From Sporichthya brevicatena (lineage in GTDB: Bacteria; Actinomycetota; Actinomycetes; Sporichthyales; Sporichthyaceae), in the NCBI RefSeq assembly GCF_039525035.1, contig NZ_BAAAHE010000025.1, positions 1 to 64,000 on the forward strand: a stretch of DNA of 64,000 bases, written 5' to 3'. Every line of letters begins with the position of its first letter. The stretch's first letter is position 1. The position numbers were made by a program, and so were the translations under genes. Under the pieces are notes generated by a model that was not told the origin of the DNA, ran no database searches, and worked only from the letters and a program-made list of their open reading frames with translations. Below are positions 8,729 through 18,398 of the stretch, one piece after another.

Positions 8729-9583
8729 ATGCTCGGGGGCAGCACCGGTAGTTGGCGTGCCGGTCGGGGGCGTTCGGGGGACGTTGTGGTCGGTCCATGG
8801 GGCCGGCGGGGGCGGGGAGTCGCTCTCGTCGTCGCGCCGGTACTGGTGGCGGGGTTGTCGGTCGCGGTCGCGCTGGGGGCGCGGCAGGCCGGTACACCGG
8901 CGGAGACGATGACGCCCGTCGCCGCGGAGACCGAGCGGACCCGTCCGCTGCTGCCGCACACCCGCCCGGACTGCGCGGTGCAGAAGTGCGTCGCGCTGAC
9001 CTTCGACGACGGTCCGGGGCCGCAGACCCGCGCGCTGCTGCGGATGCTGCGGCGCGCGAACGCGGTCGCGACGTGGTTCCCGGTCGGCGAGGTCGCCGCC
9101 GCACATCCCGAACGGCTGCGAGCGATCGCGCGCGCGGGTCACGAGATCGGCAACCACTCCTGGTCGCACCCGGTCCTGCCGCGACAGGGCGACCTCACGG
9201 TGGCGGGGGAGATCACCCGCACCGCCGACGTGGTCGAGCGCGCCACCGGCGTTCGGCCGCGACTGGTGCGTCCGCCCTACGGCGCGCTCTCGCCCCGGGT
9301 GCGGGTCGCCCTCAAGCAGCTCGGTGCCCCGATCGTCCTCTGGGACGTCGATCCGCTCGACTGGAAGTACCGTGACGCCGATCTCGTTCACCGCAACGTT
9401 GTCGACTTCGTGCGGCCCGGATCGATCGTGCTGCTGCACGACATCCACGCGAGCACGGTCGCGGCGGTGCCGCTGATCCTCGCCACGCTCGCCGCGCAGG
9501 GCTACACCTTCGTCAGCGTCTCCGACCTGTTCGGCACCGCGCTGCGGGCGGGCCGGGTGCACACCGATCACGCGGCCGCCTGA
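8729..9583 (+). CDS. Polysaccharide deacetylase (NodB/CE4), membrane-anchored
   Basis: About 284-aa carbohydrate esterase family 4 protein, predicted to remove acetyl groups from cell-wall or surface GlcNAc outside the membrane. An N-terminal signal anchor (GVALVVAPVLVAGLSVAVAL) is followed by the NodB motifs: ALTFDDGPG (metal Asp), HEIGNHSWSHP (two metal His), RPPYGALSPRV, LWDVDPLDWKY and IVLLHDIHAST. Start is uncertain: ATG 8729 has a close GGGGAG; GTG 8714 and TTG 8675 are in frame. The next gene is a clear paralogue with the same motifs, so the pair arose by tandem duplication between comEA and comEC. Confidence 0.9.
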   Translation: MLGGSTGSWRAGRGRSGDVVVGPWGRRGRGVALVVAPVLVAGLSVAVALGARQAGTPAETMTPVAAETERTRPLLPHTRPDCAVQKCVALTFDDGPGPQTRALLRMLRRANAVATWFPVGEVAAAHPERLRAIARAGHEIGNHSWSHPVLPRQGDLTVAGEITRTADVVERATGVRPRLVRPPYGALSPRVRVALKQLGAPIVLWDVDPLDWKYRDADLVHRNVVDFVRPGSIVLLHDIHASTVAAVPLILATLAAQGYTFVSVSDLFGTALRAGRVHTDHAAA

Positions 9584-9697
9584 TTGCCGTCTTGACCTGC
9601 GCTTTTCTGAACCGTCTTCAGTTTCACAGCCCTGTCCGATTTACCCGGTATGACCGGATTCCGTACGATCCTCAGGTTCGGACGGAAGAGGACAGGC

Positions 9698-10630
9698 ATG
9701 GTCGAGGCGCAGACGGCCCGGCGGCGGATCGCCGCGGTGGCGGGCATCGTCGCGCTCGGGATCTGCCTGTCGGCGACGGTCGTGGTCGTCGCGCGTACCG
9801 CCGGCTCGGACGAGGCGGCCGCCAAACCGGTCGCGTCCGCGTCGAACCTCGCCGCCGAGGATTCCGACGTCCTCAGCGAGGAACAGGCCCGCGCCCGCGA
9901 CCGCGCGAAGCTCGCCGCGGAGCGCGCGCGGATCCTCGGGCTGCAACCCCCGGCGCCGGCGGACGAGGTGGCTCCGGCGCCGGCGATCCCGGTCACGGGG
10001 GACGTGGACTGCTCCGTCCTCAAGTGCGTCGCGCTGACCTTCGACGACGGCCCCGGCGCGCAGACGAGCCAGGTGCTCGCCGCCCTCGCGGAGTACAACG
10101 CGGTGGCGACGTGGTTCCCGCTCGGCGAGATGATCGCCGACAACCCGGACGCCCTGCGCGCGATCGCGGCCGCCGGGCACGAGATCGGCAACCACTCCTG
10201 GTCGCACCCGCAGCTGACCGCGCTGCGCGAACGGGACGTCAACCGGCAGATCACCCGCACCGCCGACCTCATCGCAGAGGTCACGGGCGTTCGTCCGACG
10301 CTGGTCCGCCCGCCGTACGGCTCGGTCTCGCGCCGGGTCAACGGGGAACTCGCGCGCCTGCAGGCGCCGATCATCCTGTGGGACGTCGACCCGCTCGACT
10401 GGCGCTACCAGAACACCGACCGCGTCCACCGCAGCGTCGTGCGCCAGACCAAGCCCGGCTCGATCGTGCTGATGCACGACATCCACCGCACGACGGTCGC
10501 GGCCGTCCCGCGGATTCTGCGCTCGCTGGCCCACCGCGGCTACACGTTCGTGACGGTGTCTCAGCTGTACGGCAACAGCCTGCAGCCCGGTCGCGCCTAC
10601 ACCGACCGCCGCGCGGACCTCGGTCGCTGA
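9698..10630 (+). CDS. Polysaccharide deacetylase (NodB/CE4), second paralogue
   Basis: 310-aa CE4 esterase with an N-terminal anchor helix (IAAVAGIVALGICLSATVVVV, about residues 11-31), an Ala/Glu/Arg-rich stalk to about residue 110 and then the NodB domain. Motifs visible are ALTFDDGPGAQT, HEIGNHSWSHP, RPPYGSVSRRV, LWDVDPLDWRY and IVLMHDIHRTT. The ATG at 9698 was preferred over the one at 9650 because GAGGA precedes it at good spacing. The catalytic domain is strongly similar to the preceding gene, but the stalk is much longer, which would place the enzyme further from the membrane. Confidence 0.92.
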   Translation: MVEAQTARRRIAAVAGIVALGICLSATVVVVARTAGSDEAAAKPVASASNLAAEDSDVLSEEQARARDRAKLAAERARILGLQPPAPADEVAPAPAIPVTGDVDCSVLKCVALTFDDGPGAQTSQVLAALAEYNAVATWFPLGEMIADNPDALRAIAAAGHEIGNHSWSHPQLTALRERDVNRQITRTADLIAEVTGVRPTLVRPPYGSVSRRVNGELARLQAPIILWDVDPLDWRYQNTDRVHRSVVRQTKPGSIVLMHDIHRTTVAAVPRILRSLAHRGYTFVTVSQLYGNSLQPGRAYTDRRADLGR

Positions 10631-10658
10631 GTTTTCCCCAGGGCGCACACGTCCGGAG

Positions 10659-10667
10659 TTGTCCACA
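10659..10667 (+). promoter_or_regulatory. DnaA-box-like TTGTCCACA upstream of comEC
   Basis: Exact TTGTCCACA 43 bp before the comEC start. The same 9-mer lies upstream of comEA (7742-7750). Functional binding is untested. Confidence 0.35.
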
Positions 10668-10709
10668 GTGACGGGGCTCGAGGTCAGCCGGCCGTCGTAG
10701 CGTCCGCCG

Positions 10710-13010
10710 GTGGACCGGATCGATCTGCGCCTGCTCCCGGCCGCCGCCGCGGCCTGGGTCGCGGCCTGGCTCGCGCCGACGCTGCACCGCACGACGGTCG
10801 GCATCGGTGTGCTCGGTGCGGGCGTCGCGGCGCTGCTGCTCGCGCGGTCGCGGACCGCGGGCGCCACGGTGCTCGCCGCCGCCCTCGGTGTCGGTGCGGC
10901 GGCCGGACTCGGGGCCGCCGCGCGAGGAACCGCGATCGCCGCCGGGCCGGTCGACGACCTCGCGCACGAGCGGGCGACGGTCCGCGTCGACCTGCGGGTG
11001 ACGGGGGACCCGGCGGTCCGGGCGACGGCGTCGCGCTTCGGTCGCAGTGAGGTGATCACGGTGCCGGCGCTGGTCGAGCGAGTCCTCGCCCGGGGGACGA
11101 CGACCGACGTCCACACCCGCGTTCTCGTTCTCGCGACCGATCGCGGCTGGACGAATCTGATCCCGGGTCAGGAGATGCGCGTGGCCGGGCGTCTCTCGCC
11201 GCCGCGCTCGCACAGCCCGCTGGCCGCAATCCTGCAGGTGCGGGGGCCGCCGCCGGTCGCGAGCGCTGCGCCGTGGCGGGACCGCGCCGCCGCCGACGTC
11301 CGGGCCGGCCTGCGGTCCGCCGTCGCCGGGCTCGGGGCCGCCGAACGCGGGTTGGTGCCGGGGCTCGTGCTCGGTGACACCTCGGGCATCGACCCGGAGC
11401 TCAGCGGCGACTTCCAGGTCGCGGGGCTCTCCCACGTCCTCGCCGTGTCGGGGTCGAACCTCGCGCTGCTGCTCGGGGCCGTGCTCGGGTTGGCGCGGCT
11501 GGCGGGGGTGCGACTGCGTGCGCTCCCGGTCGTCGGGCTCGCCACCGTCGTGGTCTTCGTGTTCGTCGCACGGCCGGAGCCGAGCCTGCTGCGGGCGTCG
11601 GTGATGGGCGTCGTCGGGGTCCTCGGGCTGGCGGTGGGTCGGCGCGGCCGGGCCGCGCCCGCGCTGTGCGCGGCGGTGATCGTGCTGCTGCTCGTCGACC
11701 CGTGGCTCGCGCGCTCGTACGGGTTCGCGCTCAGTGTCTCGGCGACGGCCGGGCTGATCTTCCTCGCCCCGCGCTGGCGCGACCGCCTGGCGCGCCGGAT
11801 GCCGCGCTGGCTCGCGACGGCGATCGCCGTCCCCGCCGCGGCCCAGGCGGCCTGCGGTCCGGTGCTCGTGCTGCTGACCGACGAGGTGGCTCTGGTCGCG
11901 GTCCCGGCGAACCTGCTCGCCGTCCCGGCGGTGCCGCCGGCGATGCTGCTCGGCGTCCTCGCGGCGGTGACCTGGCCCGTCTGCCCGCCGCTGGCGCGGG
12001 TGTTCGGGCAGCTCGCGGGTCTGCCGGCGTGGTGGATCGTCACCGTTGCGCGGTGCGCCGCCGACGTGCCGGGCGCGACGGTGCCGTGGCTGGCGGGTGC
12101 GCGCGGGGCGCTGGTCCTGACGCTCCTGACACTCGCGGTCGTGACGGTGCGTCAGTTGCCGCCGGTGGCGGTGGGGTTGGTCGTGCTGGCGGTGGTGCTC
12201 GCGCTCCGGCCACCCGTCCCGGTGCCGTCGGTGCTCCCGAGTTCGTGGCCGCCTCGGGACTGGGTCGTGGTGGCGTGCGACGTCGGGCAGGGGGACGCCC
12301 TCGCGATCCGCGCCGGGCCGCGGTCGGCCGTCGTCGTCGACGCGGGGCCCGACCCGGCCGCGGTCGACCGCTGCCTGCGCCGGCTCGGCGTCCGCGAGAT
12401 CCCGTACCTGCTCCTGACCCACTTCCACGCCGACCACGTCGAGGGTCTGCCGGGCGTGCTGCGCGGCCGTCGCGTGGCCGAGATCGGGGTCAGCCCATTG
12501 CCGGACCCCGCGGGGGAGGTGGAGCGGGTGCAGCGCTGGGCCGGCCGCATCCCGCTCACGAGCCCCGGACCGGGGGAGCAGCGCCGCGCCGGGGACGTGG
12601 CCTGGCGGGTCCTGTGGCCGCTGCGCCTGATCGACGAGGGCGCGCCCGCCAACAACGCGTCGGTGGTGCTGCTGGCCGAGGTCCGCGGCGTCCGGATCCT
12701 GCTGACCGGGGACATCGAGCCGGCCGCCCAGGCCGCCCTGCATCGCGCCGAACCGGGACTGCGCGCGGACGTCCTCAAGGTCCCGCACCACGGCTCGGCC
12801 CATCAGCACCCGCCGTTCCTCGCCACCCTCGGGGCCCGGATCGCGCTCGCCTCCGTCGGCGCCGACAACGACTACGGCCACCCCGCCCCCGCAGTCCTGC
12901 GCCTGCTCACCGCCGCCCGGACCGCGATCGGCCGCACCGACCGTCACGGCGACGTCGCCGTCGTCCTCCGCGCCGGCCGCCTGGCCGTCGTGCGGGACCG
13001 CCCCGGCTGA
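10710..13010 (+). CDS. comEC: ComEC/Rec2 DNA-uptake channel protein
   Basis: 766-aa polytopic membrane protein with an N-terminal DUF4131-like region, a central competence domain (GLVLGDTSGIDPEL, then LSHVLAVSGSNLALLLGAVL) with many transmembrane helices, and a C-terminal metallo-beta-lactamase domain. The MBL domain carries LLTHFHADHVEGLPG near residue 570 and a KVPHHGS motif later. The family moves single-stranded DNA across the membrane and may degrade the non-transported strand. GTG start at 10710 is 6 nt after TAGCGT (10698-10703), suggesting a leaderless transcript. The full length and intact HxHxDH argue the gene is functional. Whether this organism is naturally competent is not shown. 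Confidence 0.94.
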   Translation: MDRIDLRLLPAAAAAWVAAWLAPTLHRTTVGIGVLGAGVAALLLARSRTAGATVLAAALGVGAAAGLGAAARGTAIAAGPVDDLAHERATVRVDLRVTGDPAVRATASRFGRSEVITVPALVERVLARGTTTDVHTRVLVLATDRGWTNLIPGQEMRVAGRLSPPRSHSPLAAILQVRGPPPVASAAPWRDRAAADVRAGLRSAVAGLGAAERGLVPGLVLGDTSGIDPELSGDFQVAGLSHVLAVSGSNLALLLGAVLGLARLAGVRLRALPVVGLATVVVFVFVARPEPSLLRASVMGVVGVLGLAVGRRGRAAPALCAAVIVLLLVDPWLARSYGFALSVSATAGLIFLAPRWRDRLARRMPRWLATAIAVPAAAQAACGPVLVLLTDEVALVAVPANLLAVPAVPPAMLLGVLAAVTWPVCPPLARVFGQLAGLPAWWIVTVARCAADVPGATVPWLAGARGALVLTLLTLAVVTVRQLPPVAVGLVVLAVVLALRPPVPVPSVLPSSWPPRDWVVVACDVGQGDALAIRAGPRSAVVVDAGPDPAAVDRCLRRLGVREIPYLLLTHFHADHVEGLPGVLRGRRVAEIGVSPLPDPAGEVERVQRWAGRIPLTSPGPGEQRRAGDVAWRVLWPLRLIDEGAPANNASVVLLAEVRGVRILLTGDIEPAAQAALHRAEPGLRADVLKVPHHGSAHQHPPFLATLGARIALASVGADNDYGHPAPAVLRLLTAARTAIGRTDRHGDVAVVLRAGRLAVVRDRPG

Positions 13011-13056
13011 TCCGGCCTGTCGGGCGGCCGTGGCAAGCTCACTCCCGTGAGCGGAG

Positions 13057-14031
13057 ATGAGTAACGCGCCCGCCCCGCTGCCGGCGCTGACGCTGGTGGT
13101 GGGGCCGGAGGAGCTGCTCGCGGAGCGGGCGGTCGCGGCGGCGCGGCGGGCGGTGCGGGCCGTCGACCCGGACGCGGACGTCCACGACCTCGCCCCCGGG
13201 ACGCTGCAGTCCGGGATGCTCGACGAGCTCACCAGCCCCTCGCTGTTCGCCGAGCGGCGGCTGCTGATCCTGCGCGCGGCCCAGGACCTGTCCCAGCCCG
13301 TCCTCGGCGAGGTCGAGGCGCTGGTGAAGAACGTGCCCGAGGACGTCTGCGTCCTGCTCGTGCACGCCGGCGGGGCGAAGGGCAAGGCCCTGGCCGACAC
13401 GGCGAAGAAGGCCGGCGCGGTCGTCGTGGACTGCTCCGAGGTCAAGAAGGCCGGCGACAAGCTGACGTTCATCGCGGGGGAGTTCCGCGCGGCCGGGCGC
13501 CGGGTCGGGCAGGACACCGCCCGGGCGCTGCTCGACGCCGTCGGCGGCGACCTGCGGGAGCTCGCCGCCGCCTGCAGCCAGCTCTGCGCCGACACGACCG
13601 GCGCGATCGACGCCGACGAGGTCCGCCGCTACTACGCGGGCCGGGCCGACGTCACCAGCTTCCACGTCGCCGACCTCGCCCTGGAGGGCCGGACCCCCGA
13701 GGCGCTGGAGCGCCTGCGCTGGGCCCTGGCCTGCGGCGCGGAGCCGGTCATGGTCGTCGGTGCCCTCGCCAACAGCCTCCGCGGGCTCGCCAAGCTCGGG
13801 TCGGCTCCCCGCGGGCTCTCCCAGGGCGACCTGGCCCGCCAGCTCGGCATGCCGCCCTGGAAGGTCGACAGCCTCCGCCGCCAGCTGCGCGGCTGGACCC
13901 CGGACGGCATGGCCCGGGCCCTGACCGCCGTCGCCGCCGCCGACGCCGCCGTCAAGGGCGGGGCGGTCTCCACCGCCTACGCCCTCGAGCGGGCCCTGGT
14001 CGACATCGGCGCCGCCCGCCGCGACGGCTGA
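13057..14031 (+). CDS. holA: DNA polymerase III delta subunit (clamp loader)
   Basis: 324-aa HolA-type protein that opens the beta sliding clamp during replication. It has the Rossmann-like N-terminal start LTLVVGPEELLAERAVAAAR, the middle AAA lid and the C-terminal region with AYALERALVDIG. Start ATG 13057 follows GCGGAG. Position between comEC and rpsT on the opposite strand is the standard actinobacterial arrangement. It ends 8 bp before a strong bidirectional terminator shared with rpsT. Confidence 0.93.
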   Translation: MSNAPAPLPALTLVVGPEELLAERAVAAARRAVRAVDPDADVHDLAPGTLQSGMLDELTSPSLFAERRLLILRAAQDLSQPVLGEVEALVKNVPEDVCVLLVHAGGAKGKALADTAKKAGAVVVDCSEVKKAGDKLTFIAGEFRAAGRRVGQDTARALLDAVGGDLRELAAACSQLCADTTGAIDADEVRRYYAGRADVTSFHVADLALEGRTPEALERLRWALACGAEPVMVVGALANSLRGLAKLGSAPRGLSQGDLARQLGMPPWKVDSLRRQLRGWTPDGMARALTAVAAADAAVKGGAVSTAYALERALVDIGAARRDG

Positions 14032-14039
14032 AGCTCCTT

Positions 14040-14085
14040 AACGTCAGCGGGATCGCGCGCAATAGCGCTCGATCCCGCTGACGTT
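14040..14085. terminator. Bidirectional terminator between holA and rpsT
   Basis: Two perfectly complementary 16-nt arms (AACGTCAGCGGGATCG and its reverse complement) flank a 14-nt loop. The hairpin sits exactly between convergent stop codons. A run of U is not obvious, as is common for GC-rich actinobacterial terminators. Confidence 0.8.
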
Positions 14086-14099
14086 GTGGCTGGTGGCGG

Positions 14100-14366
14100 C
14101 TAGCTGCCGGCCTTCGTGAGGGCGTGGGCCATGGCCGACTTCTTGTTGGCGGCCGCGTTGGCGTGGATGACGCCCTTGCTGGCGGCCTTGTCGAGCTGGC
14201 GGGCGGCCTGGCGCATGAGCTGGGTCGCGCCCTCGGTGTCGCCGGCCGCGGCGGCCTCACGGAACTTGCGGATGGACGTCTTCAGCGAGGACCGCACGGC
14301 CTTGTTGCGCAGCCGGGCCTTCTCGTTGGTCTTGTTGCGCTTGATCTGCGACTTGATGTTCGCCAC
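14100..14366 (-). CDS. rpsT: 30S ribosomal protein S20
   Basis: 88-aa S20 beginning [20 protein letters not shown], with a GTG start at 14366. It is rich in Ala, Lys and Arg, and all-helical, binding 16S rRNA during early 30S assembly. The longer upstream reading frame has no family similarity and is excluded. The gene is convergent with holA and faces away from the ATP-grasp operon, as in other Actinobacteria. Confidence 0.96.
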   Translation of the reverse strand: MANIKSQIKRNKTNEKARLRNKAVRSSLKTSIRKFREAAAAGDTEGATQLMRQAARQLDKAASKGVIHANAAANKKSAMAHALTKAGS

Positions 14367-14577
14367 GGAAGAGCTCGCCTCGGTCTGTCTCGGAGTCCAT
14401 CGGAACGCGGGCGTGCGCGAATGCGCACGCCGAGCGCGACCGCCGAGGTTACCAGCGCTGTCCGGAAGCCACCAAACCGGCGCCGGCGCCACCCCCGGCG
14501 GTGCGGGGTGGACACGCCGTGCAGCGTACGGGTTGCGGTGAAAACTCTTCGAAACAGCGCGGGCATACGCTGAGCCA

Positions 14578-16176
14578 ATGGCCGACTTGTTCCAGGACTA
14601 CCCGCTCGGCTCGGCCTGGGACGAGATGTTCTCGGACGGCGGGAAGCCCCGTCCGGCGTGCGAGGCGGTCTACGACACCGTCCGCTCGCTCCCCAGTGAC
14701 GAGCTGCGCGCCCGCGCCGACGCCCTCGCGCTGTCCTTCCTCGACCGCGGCGTCACGTTCGCGCTGGGCGGCGAGGAGCGGCCGTTCCCGCTCGACATCG
14801 TTCCCCGGATCATCACCGCCCAGGAGTGGGAGGTCCTCTCCGAGGGCGTCGCCCAGCGCGTCCGGGCGCTCGAGGCCTTCCTGGCCGACGTCTACGACTC
14901 GGGGCAGATCTTCGCCGACGGCGTCATGCCCCGGCGGCTGATCGCGACCTCGGCACACTTCCACCGGGCCGCGGCCGACGTGGTCCCGGCGAACGGGGTC
15001 CGGGTCCTGGTCTCGGGCATCGACGTCATCCGTGACGAGTCCGGCCAGTTCCGCGTCCTGGAGGACAACATCCGGACGCCGTCCGGTGTGAGCTACGTCA
15101 TCGAGAACCGGCGCGCGATGACGCACGGCCTGCCGGAGGCGTTCTCCTCGCACCGGATCATGCCGGTCTCGGACTACCCGCAGCGCCTGCTCGCGGCCGC
15201 CCGCGCCGCGGCGCCCGACGGCAACCCGGACGCCGAGGTCGTCGTCCTCACCCCGGGCATCTACAACTCCGCGTACTTCGAGCACGCGCTGCTCGCCCGT
15301 CTCATGGGCGTCGAACTCGTCGAAGGTCGCGACCTGGTCTGCCGCGGCAACCGCGTCTACATGCGGACCACGTCGGGGGAGAAGCGCGTCGACGTCATCT
15401 ACCGGCGCATCGACGACGACTTCCTCGACCCGCTGCACTTCAACCCCGACTCGGTGATCGGCTGCCCGGGCCTGCTCAACGCCGCTCGGGACGGCGGGGT
15501 GACGATCTGCAACGCGGTCGGCAACGGCATCGCGGACGACAAGCTCGTCTACAGCTACGTGCCGGACATGGTCCGGTACTACCTGAACGAGGACCCGATC
15601 CTCGCCAACGTCGAGACCTACCGCCTCGACGACCCCGAGACGCTGAAGTGGGTCCTCGCGCACCTGAGCGAGCTCGTGCTCAAGCCGGTCGACGCCTCCG
15701 GCGGCAAGGGCATCGTCATCGGGCCGCGGGCCGACCAGGACGTGCTCGGCGAACTCGCGGTCCGCGTCGCGGCCGACCCGCGAGGCTGGATCGCCCAGCA
15801 GGTCGTCTCGCTCTCCACCGTGCCCACGCTGATCGAGGATCAGCTGAGGCCGCGTCACGTCGACCTCCGCCCGTTCGCGCTGAACGACGGCAAGGAGATC
15901 TACGTCCTGCCCGGCGGCCTGACCCGTGTCGCGCTCCCGGAGGGGCAGCTGGTCGTGAACTCGTCCCAGGGCGGCGGGTCGAAGGACACCTGGGTTCTCG
16001 CGGGGCCGAACGACCCGGACGTCCCGAAGGCGCCGACCGTCGCCGAGGAGCCGGTGCAGGCCAGTCAGCGTGCACCGCGCGGCACCGCGTCCGACCCCGG
16101 CCCGCGCACGCTCGGTTCCGTGCCCGCCCTGCACCGGCAGGCGGCGCAACAGCAGCAGGGGAGCTCGCGATGCTGA
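14578..16176 (+). CDS. Circularly permuted ATP-grasp protein (DUF404/DUF407)
   Basis: 532-aa protein of the circularly permuted ATP-grasp type 2 family, predicted to form amide bonds with ATP. Visible family segments are the N-terminal [66 protein letters not shown] and the late [15 protein letters not shown]. The C-terminal 60 residues are low-complexity. ATG 14578 is 6 nt after TACGCT, so the operon transcript is probably leaderless. The stop overlaps the next start (ATGCTGA), coupling it to the alpha-E gene. Substrate unknown; a peptide ligase or protein-tagging role has been proposed for this gene neighbourhood. Confidence 0.9.
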   Translation: MADLFQDYPLGSAWDEMFSDGGKPRPACEAVYDTVRSLPSDELRARADALALSFLDRGVTFALGGEERPFPLDIVPRIITAQEWEVLSEGVAQRVRALEAFLADVYDSGQIFADGVMPRRLIATSAHFHRAAADVVPANGVRVLVSGIDVIRDESGQFRVLEDNIRTPSGVSYVIENRRAMTHGLPEAFSSHRIMPVSDYPQRLLAAARAAAPDGNPDAEVVVLTPGIYNSAYFEHALLARLMGVELVEGRDLVCRGNRVYMRTTSGEKRVDVIYRRIDDDFLDPLHFNPDSVIGCPGLLNAARDGGVTICNAVGNGIADDKLVYSYVPDMVRYYLNEDPILANVETYRLDDPETLKWVLAHLSELVLKPVDASGGKGIVIGPRADQDVLGELAVRVAADPRGWIAQQVVSLSTVPTLIEDQLRPRHVDLRPFALNDGKEIYVLPGGLTRVALPEGQLVVNSSQGGGSKDTWVLAGPNDPDVPKAPTVAEEPVQASQRAPRGTASDPGPRTLGSVPALHRQAAQQQQGSSRC

Positions 16177-17159
16177 GCCGGATCGCGGAGTCCACGTTCT
16201 GGATCGGTCGCTACCTGGAGCGGGCCGACTCGACCGCACGCATCCTCGACGTGCACGTCCAGATGCTCGTCGAGGACCCGTGGATCGACGAGGCGCGGGT
16301 CTGCACCTCGCTGATGGAGGTCATGGGCGTCGACGGGGGAGCGGAGGCGAAGTCGGCCGCGCAGGTCCTCGCCCAGCTCGCCTACGACCAGAACAACCCG
16401 AGCTCGATCGCCGGCTCGCTGTCGGCCGCGCGCGAGAACGCCCGTGGCGCGCGCGAGACCATCTCGGCCGAGATCTTCGAGGCGCTGAACTCGACCTGGA
16501 TCGACCTGCCCGAGCAGCGTCGCCGCGCCGACCGCTTCGGTCCACACGGCTTCTTCAGCTGGGTGCGGGAGTCGACGGCGATCATGTCCGGCCTCGTCGA
16601 CACCACGATGAGCCGTGACGAGAGCTGGACGTTCCTGACGCTCGGTCGCTGCCTCGAACGCGCGGACATGACGGCCCGTCTGCTGATGCTCCGGACGCTC
16701 CCCGGCGGCCGCGCGCCGACGTGGGGGACGCTGCTGCGCAGTTGCGGTGCGTACGAGAGCTACCTGCGCACGTACCGCGGACCGGTGCGCGAGGACCGGG
16801 CCGCGGAGTTCCTGATGATCGATCGGCTCTCGCCGCGGTCGGTGTTCTCCGCCCTGTCCGGCGCCGAGCGCTGCCTGACGATGCTCGACCCCGACGCGGG
16901 TCGCAGCGGCGTCGCCGACGAGGCGCGCCGGCTGCTCGGCCGCGCCCGCGCCGACCTTGAGTTCCGCAGCCCCGGCGACCTGCTGGCCGACTTCTCCTCC
17001 GACCTCGAGGGGTTGCAGGCCACCTGCTCGATGGTCAACGACGCCATCGCGGCGCGGTACTTCCCGCGCATCGCGCAGATGACCTGGTCGACCGAGAGCG
17101 GCGACACCGTCACCGGCCTCGCGCCGGCGGACGACTCGTCGGTGGGAGTGGCGTCGTGA
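16170..17159 (+). CDS. Alpha-E domain protein (DUF403)
   Basis: 329-aa all-helical alpha-E protein, starting [20 protein letters not shown], the family hallmark. Other conserved pieces are SARENARGARETIS, FFSWVRE and the helix containing LGRCLERADMTARLL. It always accompanies permuted ATP-grasp and transglutaminase-like genes and probably acts with them, possibly as a scaffold or second catalytic partner. Start ATG 16170 overlaps the upstream stop; the TGA at 17157-17159 overlaps the next GTG. The tight three-gene coupling supports one complex or pathway. Confidence 0.92.
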   Translation: MLSRIAESTFWIGRYLERADSTARILDVHVQMLVEDPWIDEARVCTSLMEVMGVDGGAEAKSAAQVLAQLAYDQNNPSSIAGSLSAARENARGARETISAEIFEALNSTWIDLPEQRRRADRFGPHGFFSWVRESTAIMSGLVDTTMSRDESWTFLTLGRCLERADMTARLLMLRTLPGGRAPTWGTLLRSCGAYESYLRTYRGPVREDRAAEFLMIDRLSPRSVFSALSGAERCLTMLDPDAGRSGVADEARRLLGRARADLEFRSPGDLLADFSSDLEGLQATCSMVNDAIAARYFPRIAQMTWSTESGDTVTGLAPADDSSVGVAS

Positions 17160-17998
17160 CCTGGCGGTTGAAGATCGAGCACCGCACGCGGATCGACTAC
17201 GAGGGCGAGGTGCTCGCCTCCTACAACGAGGTCCGCATGACTCCGCTCAACGACGCCGCGCAGTCGACGCTGGACGCGCGCATCCAGGTCAGCCCGTCCG
17301 CGACCGGCTCGCGGTACTGGGACTACTGGGGTGCCTACGTCACCGCGTTCGACGTCCACGTCCCGCACCGGACGCTGGCGCTGACGGCGACGAGTGTCGT
17401 CGAGACCGCGGACACCCCGCCCGGCGGCGGGGCTGTCGGCTGGGAGACCCTGCGCGACGACCGCGTGCGCGACACCCACGTCGAGTACCTCAGCCCGACC
17501 GCGCACACCGAGGTCGGTCCGGACCTGATCGAGCAGGTCCGCGAGATTGTCGGTGACGCCGCCCCCGCGGAGGCGGCGCGCGCCTGCGCCGAGTGGCTGC
17601 GCGGGGAGGTCCGGTACGTGCCGGGCTCGACCGGCGTCCACACCGTCGCCAAGGAGGCGTGGGACGCCCGCGCCGGGGTCTGCCAGGACCTGGCGCATCT
17701 GACGGTGGGTCTGTTGCGCGGGCTGGGTGTCCCGGCCCGCTACGTCTCCGGCTACCTGCACCCCGCTCCCGAGGCCGGCATCGGTGAGACCGTCACCGGC
17801 CAGAGCCACGCCTGGGTCGAGTGGTGGGACGGCGCGTGGACGCCCTACGACCCGACGAACGGCAAGCCCGTCGGCGTCGAGCACGTCGTCGTCGCCCGCG
17901 GCCGGGACTACTGGGACGTCCCGCCGCACAAGGGTGTCTACGCCGGGCCGGGCGGTACCTCGCTCAGCGTCGAGGTCGACGTCACGCGCGTGGCCTGA
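17156..17998 (+). CDS. Transglutaminase-like cysteine protease-fold protein
   Basis: 280-aa protein with a bacterial transglutaminase N-terminal region (WRLKIEHRTRIDYEGEV) and a papain-like core. The catalytic triad is readable: Cys in RAGVCQDLAHL (about residue 175), His in SHAWVEWW (about 217) and Asp in YDPTNGK (about 232). It probably cleaves or transfers on peptide or isopeptide bonds. Third gene of the ATP-grasp/alpha-E operon with a 4-bp overlap. Its last 17 bp overlap tail-to-tail with the convergent small gene at 17982-18293. No Anbu-type proteasome homologue, often part of this cluster elsewhere, is seen nearby. Confidence 0.92.
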   Translation: MTWRLKIEHRTRIDYEGEVLASYNEVRMTPLNDAAQSTLDARIQVSPSATGSRYWDYWGAYVTAFDVHVPHRTLALTATSVVETADTPPGGGAVGWETLRDDRVRDTHVEYLSPTAHTEVGPDLIEQVREIVGDAAPAEAARACAEWLRGEVRYVPGSTGVHTVAKEAWDARAGVCQDLAHLTVGLLRGLGVPARYVSGYLHPAPEAGIGETVTGQSHAWVEWWDGAWTPYDPTNGKPVGVEHVVVARGRDYWDVPPHKGVYAGPGGTSLSVEVDVTRVA

Positions 17999-18293
17999 CC
18001 GGTCGGCCCAGCGTCCGACGAGGACGCTCGCTCTCGGTGGCGCGGCGGGCGTCGGCGTAGCGGGCCTGGAGCGCGTCGATGTTCGCGCGGAGCTCGGCGG
18101 CCTCCTGCCGGGCGATCTCGGCCTCGGCGGCGCTGCGCTGCGCGGCGAGCTCGGCCGAGGCCTGGGCGAGCCGGGCGACCTTGGCGTCGGCCTTGGCGAA
18201 GCGACGCGCGGAGCGCTCCGCCTCCTCCTCCGGGGTCCGGAAGGCGACCTTGCCGAACGTGCTGACGGACGTGATCTTGCGGAGAACTCCCAT
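17982..18293 (-). CDS. Small coiled-coil protein, paralogue A
   Basis: 103-aa hypothetical protein. From about residue 25 to 85 it is an Ala/Glu/Arg-rich helix with clear heptad character (ADAKVARLAQASAELAAQRS), likely a coiled coil; the tail is basic. It is a paralogue of the next upstream gene: the cores align over about 50 residues, and the DNA just before both starts is also conserved (GCTGA[A/G]TCCGCCG). This supports ATG 18293. It overlaps the transglutaminase gene by 17 bp at the 3' end. Function unknown. Confidence 0.66.
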   Translation of the reverse strand: MGVLRKITSVSTFGKVAFRTPEEEAERSARRFAKADAKVARLAQASAELAAQRSAAEAEIARQEAAELRANIDALQARYADARRATESERPRRTLGRPVRPRA

Positions 18294-18398
18294 TGCGGCG
18301 GATTCAGCCCCTCACGGGTCGGGCGGGCGGGCTTGCGGGCGTCCGTCCTCGTACCCCGTCGGGTCATCCATGAAAACAACTCATATCTGGCGCACAGG

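Noticed and set aside
10371-13595. 1074-codon minus-strand ORF opposite comEC and holA
   Set aside because: Shadow frame made of Arg/Pro/Ser-rich sequence opposite two well-recognised genes.
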